Origin: Morinoia aosen
Lineage: Eukaryota > Arthropoda > Malacostraca > Amphipoda > Talitridae
DNA length: 64,000 nt
Reading direction: 5' to 3'
Assembly: GCA_030386875.1 (NCBI GenBank)
Contig: CM059576.1
Location: forward strand, 61,937,581 to 62,001,580
The stretch's first letter is position 1; every line of letters starts with the position of its first letter. The translations under genes and the position numbers were made by a program. This document shows positions 1-10,443 of this stretch, one piece after another. The notes beneath the pieces were generated by a model. The model had not been told where the DNA came from. It saw only the letters and a program-made list of their open reading frames with translations, and ran no database searches.

Positions 1-1507
1 TGCTATTGAGTTTAAACCTAAATGAACAAAAACTAAAAAAGCTAGTGCCCAAACCCGTAAAGGTGTTTTTCCTGTAAACAGAGGTTGTGAACCTTTGATT
101 TTGTTTTTCAACGGAACAGTCCAGAAAAGCAAGCCTATGATTAGTTTCACATTCCATCGTAAATTTTAAATTGGCGTGTTTGGAATTGATGTAGTCCAAG
201 AATTTACTTGCATGACACTCCTCACGGAATATAACAAATGTGTCGTCAACATACCTCCTGTAAAAAATTGGCGCAAAGTCTAGTGGACACTCGGATAACC
301 AGTTCACCTCATGATGACACATAAAGATATTTGCGAACGTCGGTCCCAATGGGAGACCCATTCCTAAACCTTCTGTCTGCCGATAAAATCTACCTTGGAA
401 CATGAACACAGAATTCAGCACAGCCATTTCGAGTAAGGTCTTAAAATAATTCAGAGTCAAACCTAACACTACTTGACTAGACTGATACAGGTACCCTAGG
501 CAAATTTGTACTGTCTCGTGTAGAGGAACGTTAGTAAAAAGATTCTCGACGTCGTACGACACCATAAAACAAGGGGTATCTATTTTCAAACTACTGATTT
601 CAGCGGCAAATTGTTGAGAATTTGAAACAGTGAACTGGTTAGAGGTGTACGGATTCAAGACAGAGACAAGATACTTAGCTAGTTTAAAGGTAGGACAATT
701 ATATGCAGCAAATATTGGACGCATTTGAAACATTGATGAAAAATCCACTTTATGAATTTTAGGAAGACCGTAAAGTATACCAGGGGCTGAGCCCGAGGCA
801 TACAGCTCTTTGTAAAGAACTTCTGAAATTAGTTCAGATTGTTTGAGTTTACGTAAGAAATTATTGACTTTGTCTTCAATTCTCTGAATAAGATTGTGCA
901 CTGGCTCTTTGATTTCCACGAATTTAGTGCGGTCTGAAATTATATTGGCAAGGCTTTCGACGTAATTCCTACGATCCAACAAAACTACGCCGTTACCCTT
1001 ATCGGGCCGAGTGACAATTAAATCTTTGTTTCTAGCTAGATTCCGTAAAAGAGCGTAGTCTCCAGAATTGAAAATGGCAGAAAAAATTTTGAACGGTTTG
1101 AAGTTATGGTAATACCGAAGGGCTATTTGTTTCAATTGGGACTTGAAATTTCCAACATCACTACATGGATAGTTCTTCAAAAGTTCAATTAATCGTTCAA
1201 ATGTTAAAAAGTATTGGTGGAAATTCAACTTGTAGACAGGCAAGGCAAAATCTAAGCCGAAAGCTAAAAGATACTTGATTCGACTGTTAAGTGCAACCGA
1301 GCTGAAATTGAAAATTACGCTCTCAGGGTTACATGGCTCTAAGGAGTTAGAGATTCCGAGATCCAGCAGCTTCTTGCGGTGGGTGCGCTCGGTGACGGCC
1401 TTCAGGTCCCCAGTGGTCTGTGCAACAAGTCGCTCCATGAGGACGAAGTGCCGCCCCGAAAACAGGGCACGGGCGTCGCAGCGCAGCTTCGCAAGCTCAT
1501 CGGTCAT
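1..1507 (-). CDS. Penelope-like element reverse transcriptase (partial, runs off window)
   Basis: This is the N-terminal and reverse-transcriptase part of a PLE polyprotein, which in this family copies element RNA into DNA at a nicked target. Reading from the ATG at 1507 I find one open frame of at least 502 codons with no stop before the window edge. Visible landmarks are the conserved RPDKGNGVVLLDR block (about residue 155), the GILYGLPKIHK block, the VSYDVENLFTNVP block (RT aspartate), the GLGMGLPLGPTFANIFM block, and the catalytic YVDD near residue 430. The GIY-YIG endonuclease should follow beyond the edge. The start ATG lies right at the inverted-copy junction, so the true N-terminus may be cut off. 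It keeps 5 bp that the plus copy has lost, so its frame stays intact. Confidence 0.85.
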   Translation of the reverse strand, partial: MTDELAKLRCDARALFSGRHFVLMERLVAQTTGDLKAVTERTHRKKLLDLGISNSLEPCNPESVIFNFSSVALNSRIKYLLAFGLDFALPVYKLNFHQYFLTFERLIELLKNYPCSDVGNFKSQLKQIALRYYHNFKPFKIFSAIFNSGDYALLRNLARNKDLIVTRPDKGNGVVLLDRRNYVESLANIISDRTKFVEIKEPVHNLIQRIEDKVNNFLRKLKQSELISEVLYKELYASGSAPGILYGLPKIHKVDFSSMFQMRPIFAAYNCPTFKLAKYLVSVLNPYTSNQFTVSNSQQFAAEISSLKIDTPCFMVSYDVENLFTNVPLHETVQICLGYLYQSSQVVLGLTLNYFKTLLEMAVLNSVFMFQGRFYRQTEGLGMGLPLGPTFANIFMCHHEVNWLSECPLDFAPIFYRRYVDDTFVIFREECHASKFLDYINSKHANLKFTMECETNHRLAFLDCSVEKQNQRFTTSVYRKNTFTGLGTSFFSFCSFRFKLNS

Positions 1508-3269
1508 ATTTTTTCTGCCATTTTCAATTCTGGAGACTACGCTCTTTTACGGAATCTAGCTAGAAACAAAGATTTAATTGTCACTCGGCCCGATAAGGGT
1601 AACGGCGTAGTTTTGTTGGATCGTAGGAATTACGTCGAAAGCCTTGCCAATATAATTTCAGACCGCACTAAATTCGTGGAAATCAAAGAGCCTGTGCACA
1701 ATCTTATTCAGAGAATTGAAGACAAAGTCAATAATTTCTTACGTAAACTCAAACAATCTGAACTAATTTCAGAAGTTCTTTACAAAGAGCTGTATGCCTC
1801 GGGCTCAGCCCCTGGTATACTTTACGGTCTTCCTAAAATTCATAAAGTGGATTTTTCATCAATGTTTCAAATGCGTCCAATATTTGCTGCATATAATTGT
1901 CCTACCTTTAAACTAGCTAAGTATCTTGTCTCTGTCTTGAATCCGTACACCTCTAACCAGTTCACTGTTTCAAATTCTCAACAATTTGCCGCTGAAATCA
2001 GTAGTTTGAAAATAGATACCCCTTGTTTTATGGTGTCGTACGACGTCGAGAATCTTTTTACTAACGTTCCTCTACACGAGACAGTACAAATTTGCCTAGG
2101 GTACCTGTATCAGTCTAGTCGTGTTAGGTTTGACTCTGAATTATTTTAAGACCTTACTCGAAATGGCTGTGCTGAATTCTGTGTTCATGTTCCAAGGTAG
2201 ATTTTATCGGCAGACAGAAGGTTTAGGAATGGGTCTCCCATTGGGACCGACGTTCGCAAATATCTTTATGTGTCATCATGAGGTGAACTGGTTATCCGAG
2301 TGTCCGCTAGACTTTGCGCCAATTTTTTACAGGAGGTATGTTGACGACACATTTGTTATATTCCGTGAGGAGTGTCATGCAAGTAAATTCTTGGACTACA
2401 TCAATTCCAAACACGCCAATTTAAAATTTACGATGGAATGTGAAACTAATCATAGGCTTGCTTTTCTGGACTGTTCCGTTGAAAAACAAAATCAAAGGTT
2501 CACAACCTCTGTTTACAGGAAAAACACCTTTACGGGTTTGGGCACTAGCTTTTTTAGTTTTTGTTCATTTAGGTTTAAACTCAATAGCATTAAAACCTTG
2601 TTGCATCGAGCTTTTCATATAAGTTCAACGTACCACAATATGCATAATGAATTTAATTTTCTGCAAACCTTTTTCAGTAACAACGGTTTTCCGAATAATC
2701 TAGTCTTTAAAATTATAAGGCTATTTTTAGACAAAAAATATATGCCGACCTACTCTGAGACAACTGTAAAGAAAAAGAAATTCTACTGTAACTTGCTTTT
2801 TTACGGTGCACAGTCTGAGAAGCTCGCCAGTGAAGTTTCAAAGCTGGTGGAGAAATTTTACAATTGCTTAGATTTTATTCCAATATTGACAAACAAGCGT
2901 AGTATAGGATCATTTTTTAGATTTAAAGACCGCCTACCTACTGAACTGTGCTCTCGCTTAATCTACAAGTATTGTTGCCCGCTGTGCGGGTCTAGCTACG
3001 TGGGTTGCACCCAGCGTAGTTTTAGAACAAGATTTTTTGAGCACGTTGGTAGGAGCTCCAGAACGGGTAGAGTTTTAGCAAAGCCATCTTTTTCAGCCAT
3101 TAGGGATCACGCAGAGCAGTGTAGTGTAATAGTAAGCAAATCTGATTTTTCAATTTTAAATTTCTGTGCAAATAAAAACGACCTACATATACTAGAATCT
3201 CTTTACATTAAAGAATTAAAGCCAGCTCTAAATTCAATGTTATCATCATTTCAGTTAGAAATAGCCTGA
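1508..3269 (+). pseudogene. Penelope-like RT + GIY-YIG endonuclease, frameshifted
   Basis: 5'-truncated second copy of the same PLE. It has the RT domain with YVDD (codons around 2338-2350) and then a C-terminal GIY-YIG endonuclease with cysteines before a SYVGCTQ motif and the conserved R-x3-R (about 2958-3060), ending at the TGA 3267-3269. Compared base by base with the minus copy it lacks AAGTA between 2120 and 2121. That shifts the frame and gives a stop at 2147-2149. The remaining reading resumes in another frame to the end. Family: Penelope-like, endonuclease-bearing. The ATG at 1379 that would extend the first frame upstream lies in antisense of the other copy and is not the real start. 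Not functional as it stands. Confidence 0.88.
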
Positions 3270-3301
3270 CTCTCAGAATTAATTGCAGTATAATCTCTAT
3301 G

Positions 3302-3336
3302 TTTTTTTTGTTTGTTTTTTTTTTTTTTTTTGTTTC
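3302..3336 (+). repeat. T-rich tract after PLE
   Basis: Nearly pure T run broken by single G residues directly 3' of the PLE reading frame. It may mark the element tail. It could equally be a simple low-complexity tract. Confidence 0.6.
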
Positions 3337-5099
3337 TTGTACTCTAAAACATTAGCACCCGTGATTAAAAACAAAACTAAACTATCAATATAATCATTCG
3401 GTACGGCAACAACGATTTGTATCAGCAACCTTTAACAAATAAAAATATGGGAATATAACACATGTTATTTCTGATATAGACCCTGTGTCAAGAGAGCAGC
3501 ATGTCACACAAACCCCTCCCTCCCATAAATTTTTTATACCCATGGATCATTTTTTGTGGGACACCATTCTGAGATTAGCTATGACCTTAGTAGACCATCT
3601 TTTTACTTTCTTGCCGTGAGACTGACTGGACTACTGTGGAGTCAAACCTGGCGACTTTAGAGCCGCAGAAATGTTTATAAATAAAATGATGTAAAAATTG
3701 ATTAGCCTCCCAGTCCCACAACAAAGATGTTCAAAGAGAAGAAGGATGAGGACATCATTACTAAGGAGTTAAGGGAACGCGGAATCAGTGCACAAGGAGC
3801 ATAGAAATAGTAAGCTAAGAAAGAAGTTGATGAAACAAGAAAAATGTTGAAGAAAAAAGTAGTAGCTGCTTAAAACTTGGACAGCAGTCAACCGAAACAA
3901 TTGAGTGAGCACTTTCGATATCCTAATCACTACGGACTTTCGAGCTAGAGCAGAGGAGCAATTGTTTATAGGAAAAAGTTGGTTGGATGAGTTCGATCAC
4001 CAGCAAAAATTTTCAGGTAGTCTCACATCCACAGAGCAGAAAAAGTGCATACCAGCTTTTTATCACAGCGTCGAATACAGCGCTTTGGAAGATTAGTTTT
4101 GCCTAAAAATGCAAATTATCTGAATTTTCGCTCATCAGAAACACGCTAGGGTTTTCTCAGAATCATTTTCAATGGTTTTCAGATAATTTATTCAATATTT
4201 GAGAGTAAATATTACACCAGGGCCCACCAAATGGCAAATGCAAATAATTGCCGTCATCAACGAAACACAAAATGTCAATTAGGCTAAGAATCCCTTCTGT
4301 AAATGATGCTGATGATGAATTTCATAAAACAAATGTGCTAAGATTAATTAAAAAACTGAAATTCTTCAAGGGTAGAGTTAGCAAATTTATTTAACCTAGA
4401 AGTATTTAGAATCATTTGATTCTTCCGATGTCACATCAATAATGTGATTAGATTTATCTTATGGATAAAATGCAGTTAAATGTTGAATAATGTCAACTAA
4501 TTTTACCGCGCATCTCTTCCAAGACTGAAAAATAACTTTTATGTAGGAGGTGACACAAGTATAAGAGTGACTCCACACCAGCAAGTGTGAACCTCGACGA
4601 GAAGTTCAGTAAAATTTTATTTTTATTGAGTGTTCTAGATTATGACTTTTGCCTTTTTCAATTCTCGTGATGTTGGCTACAGTTAATGGCCGCAACATCG
4701 AATTTAAATACATAAATTTTTATCACGATGGTTGTGCTATCTTGTTATCGAATTATTTCAAGCCGATAAGATCATAATAGAGAACTAATATGTTTCTCTG
4801 GGTTGATAGTTTTGATGCAGTTACAATTAAATAAAGTTAAAAATTCAATTTTCGCATTTCATTTTCCGAATGTTTTCACTATTTTGGAAAATCTAATTCA
4901 AGCCCCGGGGTTCTATTTTTAAAATAACTTTTCTAAAACTTCTTGAGTGACCTATACTCGGTGTATTAATTTTTTGCATTGCTTCAATCTCTCGATTTGC
5001 TCCTTGCTATTCACGATGTATGGCTCATTATCTTTCAAAGCAAACGGAGTATGAGATGCCCTACACCTCGAAACGGCCATTCATTTACAAGTGTAAGAT
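3337..5099. other. No recognisable gene (AT-rich)
   Basis: AT-rich sequence with stops in all frames. The only hint of coding is a short open stretch from the ATG at 3727 (ends at 3802-3804) whose residues KELRERGISAQG resemble the core of a SAP DNA-binding motif. It is followed by several stops, so at most it is a decayed fragment. Nothing else is supported. Confidence 0.5.
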
Positions 5100-5290
5100 T
5101 TATTTCCACTACAGAAATACAGTTATTTCACATGAGTTCTTTAAGGGGACCCCGACGCATGCATTTGTTTCCACTAAAGATATAGTTATTTCACATGAGT
5201 TCTTTAAGGGGACCCCGACGCATGCATTTATTTCCACTAAAGATATGCAGTTATTTCACATGAGTTCTGCAAGGGGACCCGGACACGTGC
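5100..5290 (+). repeat. 63-bp minisatellite, about 2.6 units
   Basis: Units begin at about 5121, 5184 and 5249, giving periods of 63 and 65 bp. The first two are almost identical and share TTATTTCACATGAGTTCTTT and GGGGACCCCGACGCATGCAT. The third is shorter and has GCAAGG and GGACACG variants. A partial earlier unit ends just before 5121. The 63-bp period is a multiple of three, so frames stay open through it (for example 5020-5301), but no protein family is recognisable. Confidence 0.85.
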
Positions 5291-5896
5291 AACAACTTTG
5301 ACGCATTGCTGTGGAGTGTGATATCCAAATATCCAAATAATTAATTACACATTCAGAAGCATGAACAAAAATTGTACCTTTTCGATTAAGATTGAGATCC
5401 TTTTTTCCGTCGATTATAGTCGATCATAATTATAGTTTTTTCTGCACTGCAGTTGACTCTTTTGAAATGAGCCATGAAATTATGTTTCAGTGAAACCTCA
5501 GCTGTTACGTGCAAGTAATTCCAAATACAATATTGATGTTTTTTTCAAATCTTCGCCAATTCACAATCATTCACACGATTTACGTTGTTTCATGTTATTA
5601 CTTATTAGGTTACTTACTTTCAAGGTGTCACGTTGGATTGAATCGAAAATTCTTTCTGTGTCAAATGTTTTTTGAGAGAATTTCTATTTCAATGGGAAAC
5701 TCAACTTTCTGAAGATTGAGAGTAAAAATAACTTGGGCATAAAATTGCGGTCTATTTATCACAACTGTTGGCCATAACTTTTAAAAACAATAATAGTCTA
5801 AACAACTAAGCACCATTCAATTTCATTCAGCTTTGAGAAACTCAATCTTGAATTTGATTTTTGAATTTTTTTCTAGCAAACGAAAGCGTTGAGTTT
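5291..5896. other. No recognisable feature
   Basis: AT-rich with short ORFs only. I see no element ends or family motifs here. Confidence 0.5.
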
Positions 5897-5925
5897 CCCC
5901 CCCCCCCCCCCCCCCCCCAAAAAAA
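5897..5925 (+). repeat. Homopolymer C22 followed by A7
   Basis: Twenty-two consecutive C (5897-5918) followed by seven A. Such a long C run is rare in otherwise AT-rich DNA and its true length may be misjudged by sequencing. Confidence 0.9.
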
Positions 5926-6235
5926 TTGGAAAAAATTCAATGCAAAAAACAGTAACATTAAGGAAAACGTTGGTGTATAGCTAGTTCGTTCACAGGACTG
6001 TTGCGAAATACTTTCGGAAACATTTTTTTTTCACATTTTGGGGAAATACTTTACTCGGGGAAATACTTCCCTTTGGGGGAAAACACTTGTGTTTTCTGGG
6101 CATCGGAATGCGTTGGTGTTGTGTATCGAGGGTCGACAGCTTGGGCAGCGTTCTCAAGAGCGTGTAACAGGGTGTCATTCATCAAAGTCACCCGGTGGTC
6201 GGCTTTTCGTCCAAACTTGCTAAGGCTCAGACATC

Positions 6236-6330
6236 CAAAAAACACAAACGCATACAGGAAACACAACACACAAACACAACACAAGACACACACACAAAAC
6301 ACATAAGGGAGCTCACACACACAACACACG
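6236..6330 (+). repeat. CA/AAC-rich low-complexity tract
   Basis: Irregular repeats of ACAC, AACAC and AAACAC. It explains the cysteine/valine-rich minus-strand ORF seen across it, which is therefore not credible as a gene. Confidence 0.8.
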
Positions 6331-6562
6331 GGTAGGCGTGAGTACGAGCCCGCTTCAAACAAGCGAGGGTGAGCTTCGAGGAGGTAGCGGCTGGCTCATG
6401 GAGACAACCGCGTCTACCTCTCCCAATGAGAATCAAGAAGTAGAGTAGGCAAGGAGGTGTGTCAGAGAACGCACCAATTAGAAGCGGAGTCGTCAGGGAC
6501 AAGGAACAACATCACCAATCAAAGAGAAGGGCTGACTTTGAGTCGGCGATGGATCGAGATGA

Positions 6563-6580
6563 TTCGAGAACATTCTCGAA
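6563..6580 (+). promoter_or_regulatory. Perfect four-unit heat-shock element
   Basis: The sequence reads TTCGAGAACATTCTCGAA, which fits TTCnnGAAnnTTCnnGAA exactly, i.e. four alternating HSF-binding pentamers. With local base composition such a match is expected far less than once in 64 kb. No heat-shock gene is visible downstream, so function is unproven. Confidence 0.5.
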
Positions 6581-6759
6581 AGAAAGAAGCGGAGGACTCA
6601 TAAGGAGCGGAGAAGAGAAATCAAGGAGGATTTTTCGCTTGGTTACACGACGGGAGACGGTCTTTTTGGTGCACGGATCGGGGATCCGGCCGCCGCCGTG
6701 ATCCCTGTTGAAACAGCTACTCGAGAAGAAACATCAAAAAAGTGCACCCGATACAGTAC

Positions 6760-6772
6760 TTCTCGAATCTTC
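6760..6772 (+). promoter_or_regulatory. Three-unit heat-shock-element-like motif
   Basis: TTCTCGAATCTTC fits TTCnnGAAnnTTC. A fourth GAA follows one base out of register. It lies 180 bp from the perfect element at 6563, and the proximity strengthens both. Confidence 0.35.
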
Positions 6773-7476
6773 AGAAGTTAGCAACGGACCCAGCAGACAC
6801 TAAAGTGCCACCGGCATCCAATTCCGCTCGAAACGCAACAACTTCGAGGTGACAACCGGCACGTAGAGAAATGTGTCAAATCGTTCTCCCGAGAGAACGT
6901 AAATGTCAGTTCTACGTTGACTTCAAGCTAGCATGAACACTCCAGCATGCATATTGAACTCGCACAGCTGCCAAGTCTTCAACAATTCGACAACGCCAGA
7001 AACCGCGAATTCCACAGTGGTTAAGCTGTTCGGGCAATGAGAGCCGTGAGCGCAAGCTATACGAGCGCTCTGGGCGCAGCGTCTTCGATTTGTCAGCATC
7101 GGCCGACGCCTGCGATGGAGAGGCCGCAGCGAAGAAACATGATTGCGGGCTCCCCTCAAAAGTTAAACGGGAACGAAATTAGGTGGCACCTGCAACGCAT
7201 CACAGAAGAGTCAAAAATTTGTGTTATAGGGGAACTTTGAAACATTGCTATAAAGTGTAATATTGGAAATCAAAGTGGCACACTGAACAGTGCATTCAAA
7301 ATTTGGCGCGCTGTGTAATGAAATTGTGTCTTGTGTTAATTCGATATAAATGCGAGGTATTTATATATTTTTTGCCTCATGTTGTGCGTAATGCGAAATA
7401 TTTTCATTTTGAATACTTTGTGGAGAGCAGGGCTCTGACGTTATGTATTGCATTTTACCACCCGTTCATTTCATGC

Positions 7477-7860
7477 TCATGTTGTTGGCCCATTCAGTGC
7501 ACCACGAAGCGTACGCAAAATACGATTTGTGGTAGTTATCTGCCTATACAGCCAAGGTGTGGTTTTCTCATTGTGTCGTATGGTTTTTTCATGTCGCAGG
7601 TTATGAGCATCTTGCATGAGTGCACTGGTGTGCATTTTATTAGGGCGACCATAATATTTCCCTGTGCCAATATCCACGTGTTCTTTAGTAAAATAAAACC
7701 CATTTAATCTTTCAAGGTTTATTATTCTCCCCATGTTGAAGTTATCTATTCGTGAAGTACACACCAAGTAAACTGTTGATTTCCGACCCTTTCTATCCCA
7801 CTCTCTCACTGTGGATTTCATATCTTTATTTTTCTTTCCTCTGACTGTCGGGGGTTTCAA
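7477..7860 (-). CDS. Unclassified 127-codon ORF
   Basis: Longest open frame in this region on the minus strand. Its first third is rich in K and R, followed by a stretch with LERLNGFYFTKEHVDIGTG and several H/N/R-rich segments. I do not recognise a family. It could be a fragment of a transposon or gag-like protein. An overlapping plus-strand ORF (7303-7707, 134 codons) covers much of the same DNA, so at most one is real and possibly neither. No start context, introns or neighbours help to decide. Confidence 0.25.
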   Translation of the reverse strand: MKPPTVRGKKNKDMKSTVREWDRKGRKSTVYLVCTSRIDNFNMGRIINLERLNGFYFTKEHVDIGTGKYYGRPNKMHTSALMQDAHNLRHEKTIRHNEKTTPWLYRQITTTNRILRTLRGALNGPTT

Positions 7861-7977
7861 TTCCCCCTACGTTACGTGCTTAACCAGCATTGTATCGTGA
7901 CAGGACATATCACACGAGTAATATAAGCAGCAACGTATTTACTGAAATTCATGATCCTAATAATAAATACATCACAA

Positions 7978-8252
7978 TTAACACGTTCACTGCCGATTTA
8001 CCCCTAGGAAAATTGCTCACTTACGTTTTGGTGTGAATGAACAGCATTTCGATTATCTCAACATCATATTTAGAAGATTAGGCATACGAGGAAAATATCA
8101 TCATGCAAATACATTTTCACACTTCTTAAGAAAGATACAACTTTTGCTAGTGGTCATGTCGTTTTTTAAACTACGAGTATGCTCCTTACAACTTTCCCTT
8201 TCAAGATATGCCATAGACCGCCATTTGGCGGTATCGGCAGTGAACGTGTTAA
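7978..8252. mobile_element. TTAA-flanked MITE (piggyBac-like ends)
   Basis: A 267-bp element (7982-8248) starts CACGTTCACTGCCGAT and ends with its exact reverse complement, giving 16-bp perfect terminal inverted repeats. It is flanked on both sides by TTAA (7978-7981 and 8249-8252), the target duplication used by piggyBac-type transposases. No coding capacity, so it would be non-autonomous. The terminal bases are not the canonical piggyBac CCC, so the superfamily call rests on TTAA only. Confidence 0.8.
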
Positions 8253-9179
8253 TTCAATGTTTTTAACGCTATTGCCTCTAAAATGTTATGGGAACTTCCA
8301 AATCGAGAGCTTCCGTTAGTCTACGAATTATCAATTAGTTCATACAATGAGGAATACTGTAGTTTATTATGAGTTTTAATATGTTCAGGTGTGCTCTTTA
8401 GCCCTTCGTTTTTGATTGTTTTTCAACAGAAAAGTACAGGACAGAAGAAGAACAATAAAGTACGGAAAAAGACCCTCAACGTATAAAGCTACTAAAATTT
8501 TACAGGCGAGCATGCCAGGGGAGTTTGAGACCACCTTGTTGAGGGACGCGTCTACGTAAATGCTTGCAATATCCAAGTAAAATAGTTTGAAGACTGGAAA
8601 TGCTTTTGTCATCGCCAAACACTCCACGCTTCGAAAAATCTTACCCTTTAATGAGAGTTATGATGCTCGCTACCTCGTCTAACTTTTTCGTCGGGGCCTC
8701 TGTGCTTTTAGCCGTTTTAGCCTCAACAATGGGAGGCCGAAATTATAGATATTGCAGCGAAAGTGAGAGTTTGTAGGAGCGAAATTTAAAGCACCTTACC
8801 GATATAACAGAAGGCTCATAAGGAGTAGCATCAAGAATAATTATTGTTGACAATTTAATATGGAATGCTATCTCGTACATTGCAAACAGAAGTATCAGTG
8901 AAAATTGAATAAAAAACAGTCTTTTTTATTTTACCAAGCATTAACCAGTCGTAGGATTATTTTACAGTTTAATTAAATCATGACGAAAAGGATTATGGAT
9001 CATTGCACTTGCGTGCAACAAGTTTACTTCAGGTCACATTGTCTGAGTGTATCTAGAGAATAGTTCTATGAGAGAATTTATTTACAAGAAGGAACGCTTT
9101 CAATAATTTGAACACTAACAGTTCCATGTCTCTAATTGGCCATTTACTCTGCATTCAAATGAGATACTCTTTTGTGAAA
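8253..9179. other. No recognisable gene
   Basis: AT-rich with an 80-codon minus ORF at 8385-8627 that ends in a hydrophobic stretch followed by basic residues. I see no family signature and treat it as chance. Confidence 0.4.
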
Positions 9180-10443
9180 ATGTGAAGTAATCGTGATGGA
9201 CTATTTTACATAAAGGGTATTAATTTCAAATATTATTAAAAGATTGACAGTAAAAAATAATTTTTTTTTCAACTGATGTCAAAGAAAAAATAAAATATCA
9301 TCAATGGTTGTTGTTTTGTTTGCCCCGAGATGAAAATCTTCGAATTACGTAAGGACTTTGGTGAGCACTTCCGCTGTATATAACTTTCAGAATGCGGCCG
9401 ACACGAGCACCAGATTATGTTCCGTCCATGAACTAGGTGAAAGAATCCTATAACTGCAAATAAACTACTTGCATATCTCAGTCGAATTTCACACTCTTCC
9501 TTACTTACATGTGTCCACTAACATCCTTTTTGGACATCATTTGAAACACTTTTAGGTGCTTCTACAGGGTGAGGTCTACCACACTATAGCATGAGATCTA
9601 CCCCTAACTAGAACACCAGCGCGAGGTTAGGTTATGTTAAGTTACTGATGTATATAATTTATTTAAGTAAATTTAATTTAGCGATAAACCCTTAATTTGA
9701 GCATCTCAAACTGCATATGGGTAGGCGATATATGACGGTAAACCTCACGCTGGAGTAGCATCCACTCTTCCTTCACCGAGTCGAAGTTTCCTTACTGAAT
9801 TAATCGTTTCACTTCAGCAAGTGTGGATCATAAGCTTTAATATAATTGAACGCACAGCTCAGGAATTCTAATGATAATTAAAAGTATCAAATAAATCTAG
9901 AATTTTTAAACTCTATCACTTGTTTAAAATTGTAACTCAGAGACTGTAAGATCTAATCAGGAACACTGCGTCTTTGAATTCAATTGATTTGAATTCATTT
10001 GTGACTGAATTTTTGGACGCTAAATTTGCGTTCTCTCCCAACATTTATTAGGAACATCAGGCACATCGACAAACAAATACTTTCAGAAAGATATTCAGTC
10101 GGTAGTCCGTGAGGACTTCATCTATCGGTTGAACAATGAATGTTTTACACATTCTACTGATTTTGCAGGTGTGAGCAGAAGTCTTCACCGTTTAAACATA
10201 ACATTGATCTTGATTTTCGTTATGAGCGGTCAAGGTGGAGACATTAATATTTATAACTCTAATGGGATGTAAAACTTTTTTTCTCGACCGGAAGAAAACA
10301 GTTACTGCGGATGGTCAGCCTATCTTTTCAGAGTCCAGTTTCAGTGTCGAAGTAAGGTATCGAACACCATTACACGACCCATACCAAACAGCAAGAGGTG
10401 TCTATTGGCTCTTCAAAGTCGGTGCCGAGCTGGGGCGAGAATA
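9180..10443 (+). repeat. Array module T, copy 1 (carries a MITE)
   Basis: Homologous to 14870-15893, 26070-27118, 35215-36256 and 46310-47368. It is the most diverged copy and is interrupted by a 212-bp MITE. The ORF at 10235-10444 within it is not conserved as a frame in the other copies and is not a gene. Confidence 0.75.
9555..9766. mobile_element. MITE with ~26-bp imperfect inverted ends
   Basis: Left end GTGCTTCTACAGGGTGAGGT and right end ACCTCACGCTGGAGTAGC are imperfect inverted repeats. The segment is missing from the other T modules (about 15.22, 26.44, 35.58 and 46.69 kb), where the flanks join directly. That defines it as an insertion of about 210 bp. A target duplication of CACTTT/CACTCT type is possible but not clean. 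Confidence 0.65.

Larger units (their letters stand above)
1..3336. mobile_element. Penelope-like element, head-to-head inverted pair
   Basis: Two copies of one PLE lie back to back. The minus-strand copy occupies 1-1507 and runs off the left edge. The plus-strand copy occupies about 1508-3269. Bases 1-~1085 are the reverse complement of ~1509-2590, so the inverted repeat is at least ~1.08 kb with a ~420 bp unpaired centre holding the N-terminal coding part of the minus copy. The junction is a short T-run shared by both copies, i.e. microhomology. Inverted, 5'-truncated partial copies are typical of Penelope-like elements. A T-rich tract follows the plus copy at 3302-3336. The right limit of the element is not certain. 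Confidence 0.88.
5926..7250. other. GC-richer block with heat-shock-element motifs, no gene identified
   Basis: Base composition rises sharply relative to both sides. Open stretches occur on both strands (for example 6459-6701 plus, 6051-6362 minus, 7037-7240 plus), but none shows a recognisable domain. The minus-strand ones read through CA-rich low-complexity DNA. The block holds two heat-shock-type motifs and a perfect 7-bp inverted repeat around 6882-6899. It could be a promoter or leader region, or part of an unrecognised retroelement. Confidence 0.4.

Noticed and set aside
3727-3804. SAP-domain gene fragment
   Set aside because: Only about a dozen residues resemble the motif, and stops follow at once.
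5020-5301. C2H2 zinc-finger array
   Set aside because: The repeat period and some Cys/His residues suggested it, but no C-x2-C...H-x3-H spacing exists in any frame. It is a minisatellite.
6051-6362. Cysteine-rich secreted protein on the minus strand
   Set aside because: The cysteine/valine run is the translation of a CA-rich simple repeat.
7303-7707. 134-codon plus-strand gene
   Set aside because: Cysteine/phenylalanine-rich with no recognisable domain, and overlaps a minus ORF. Likely chance.
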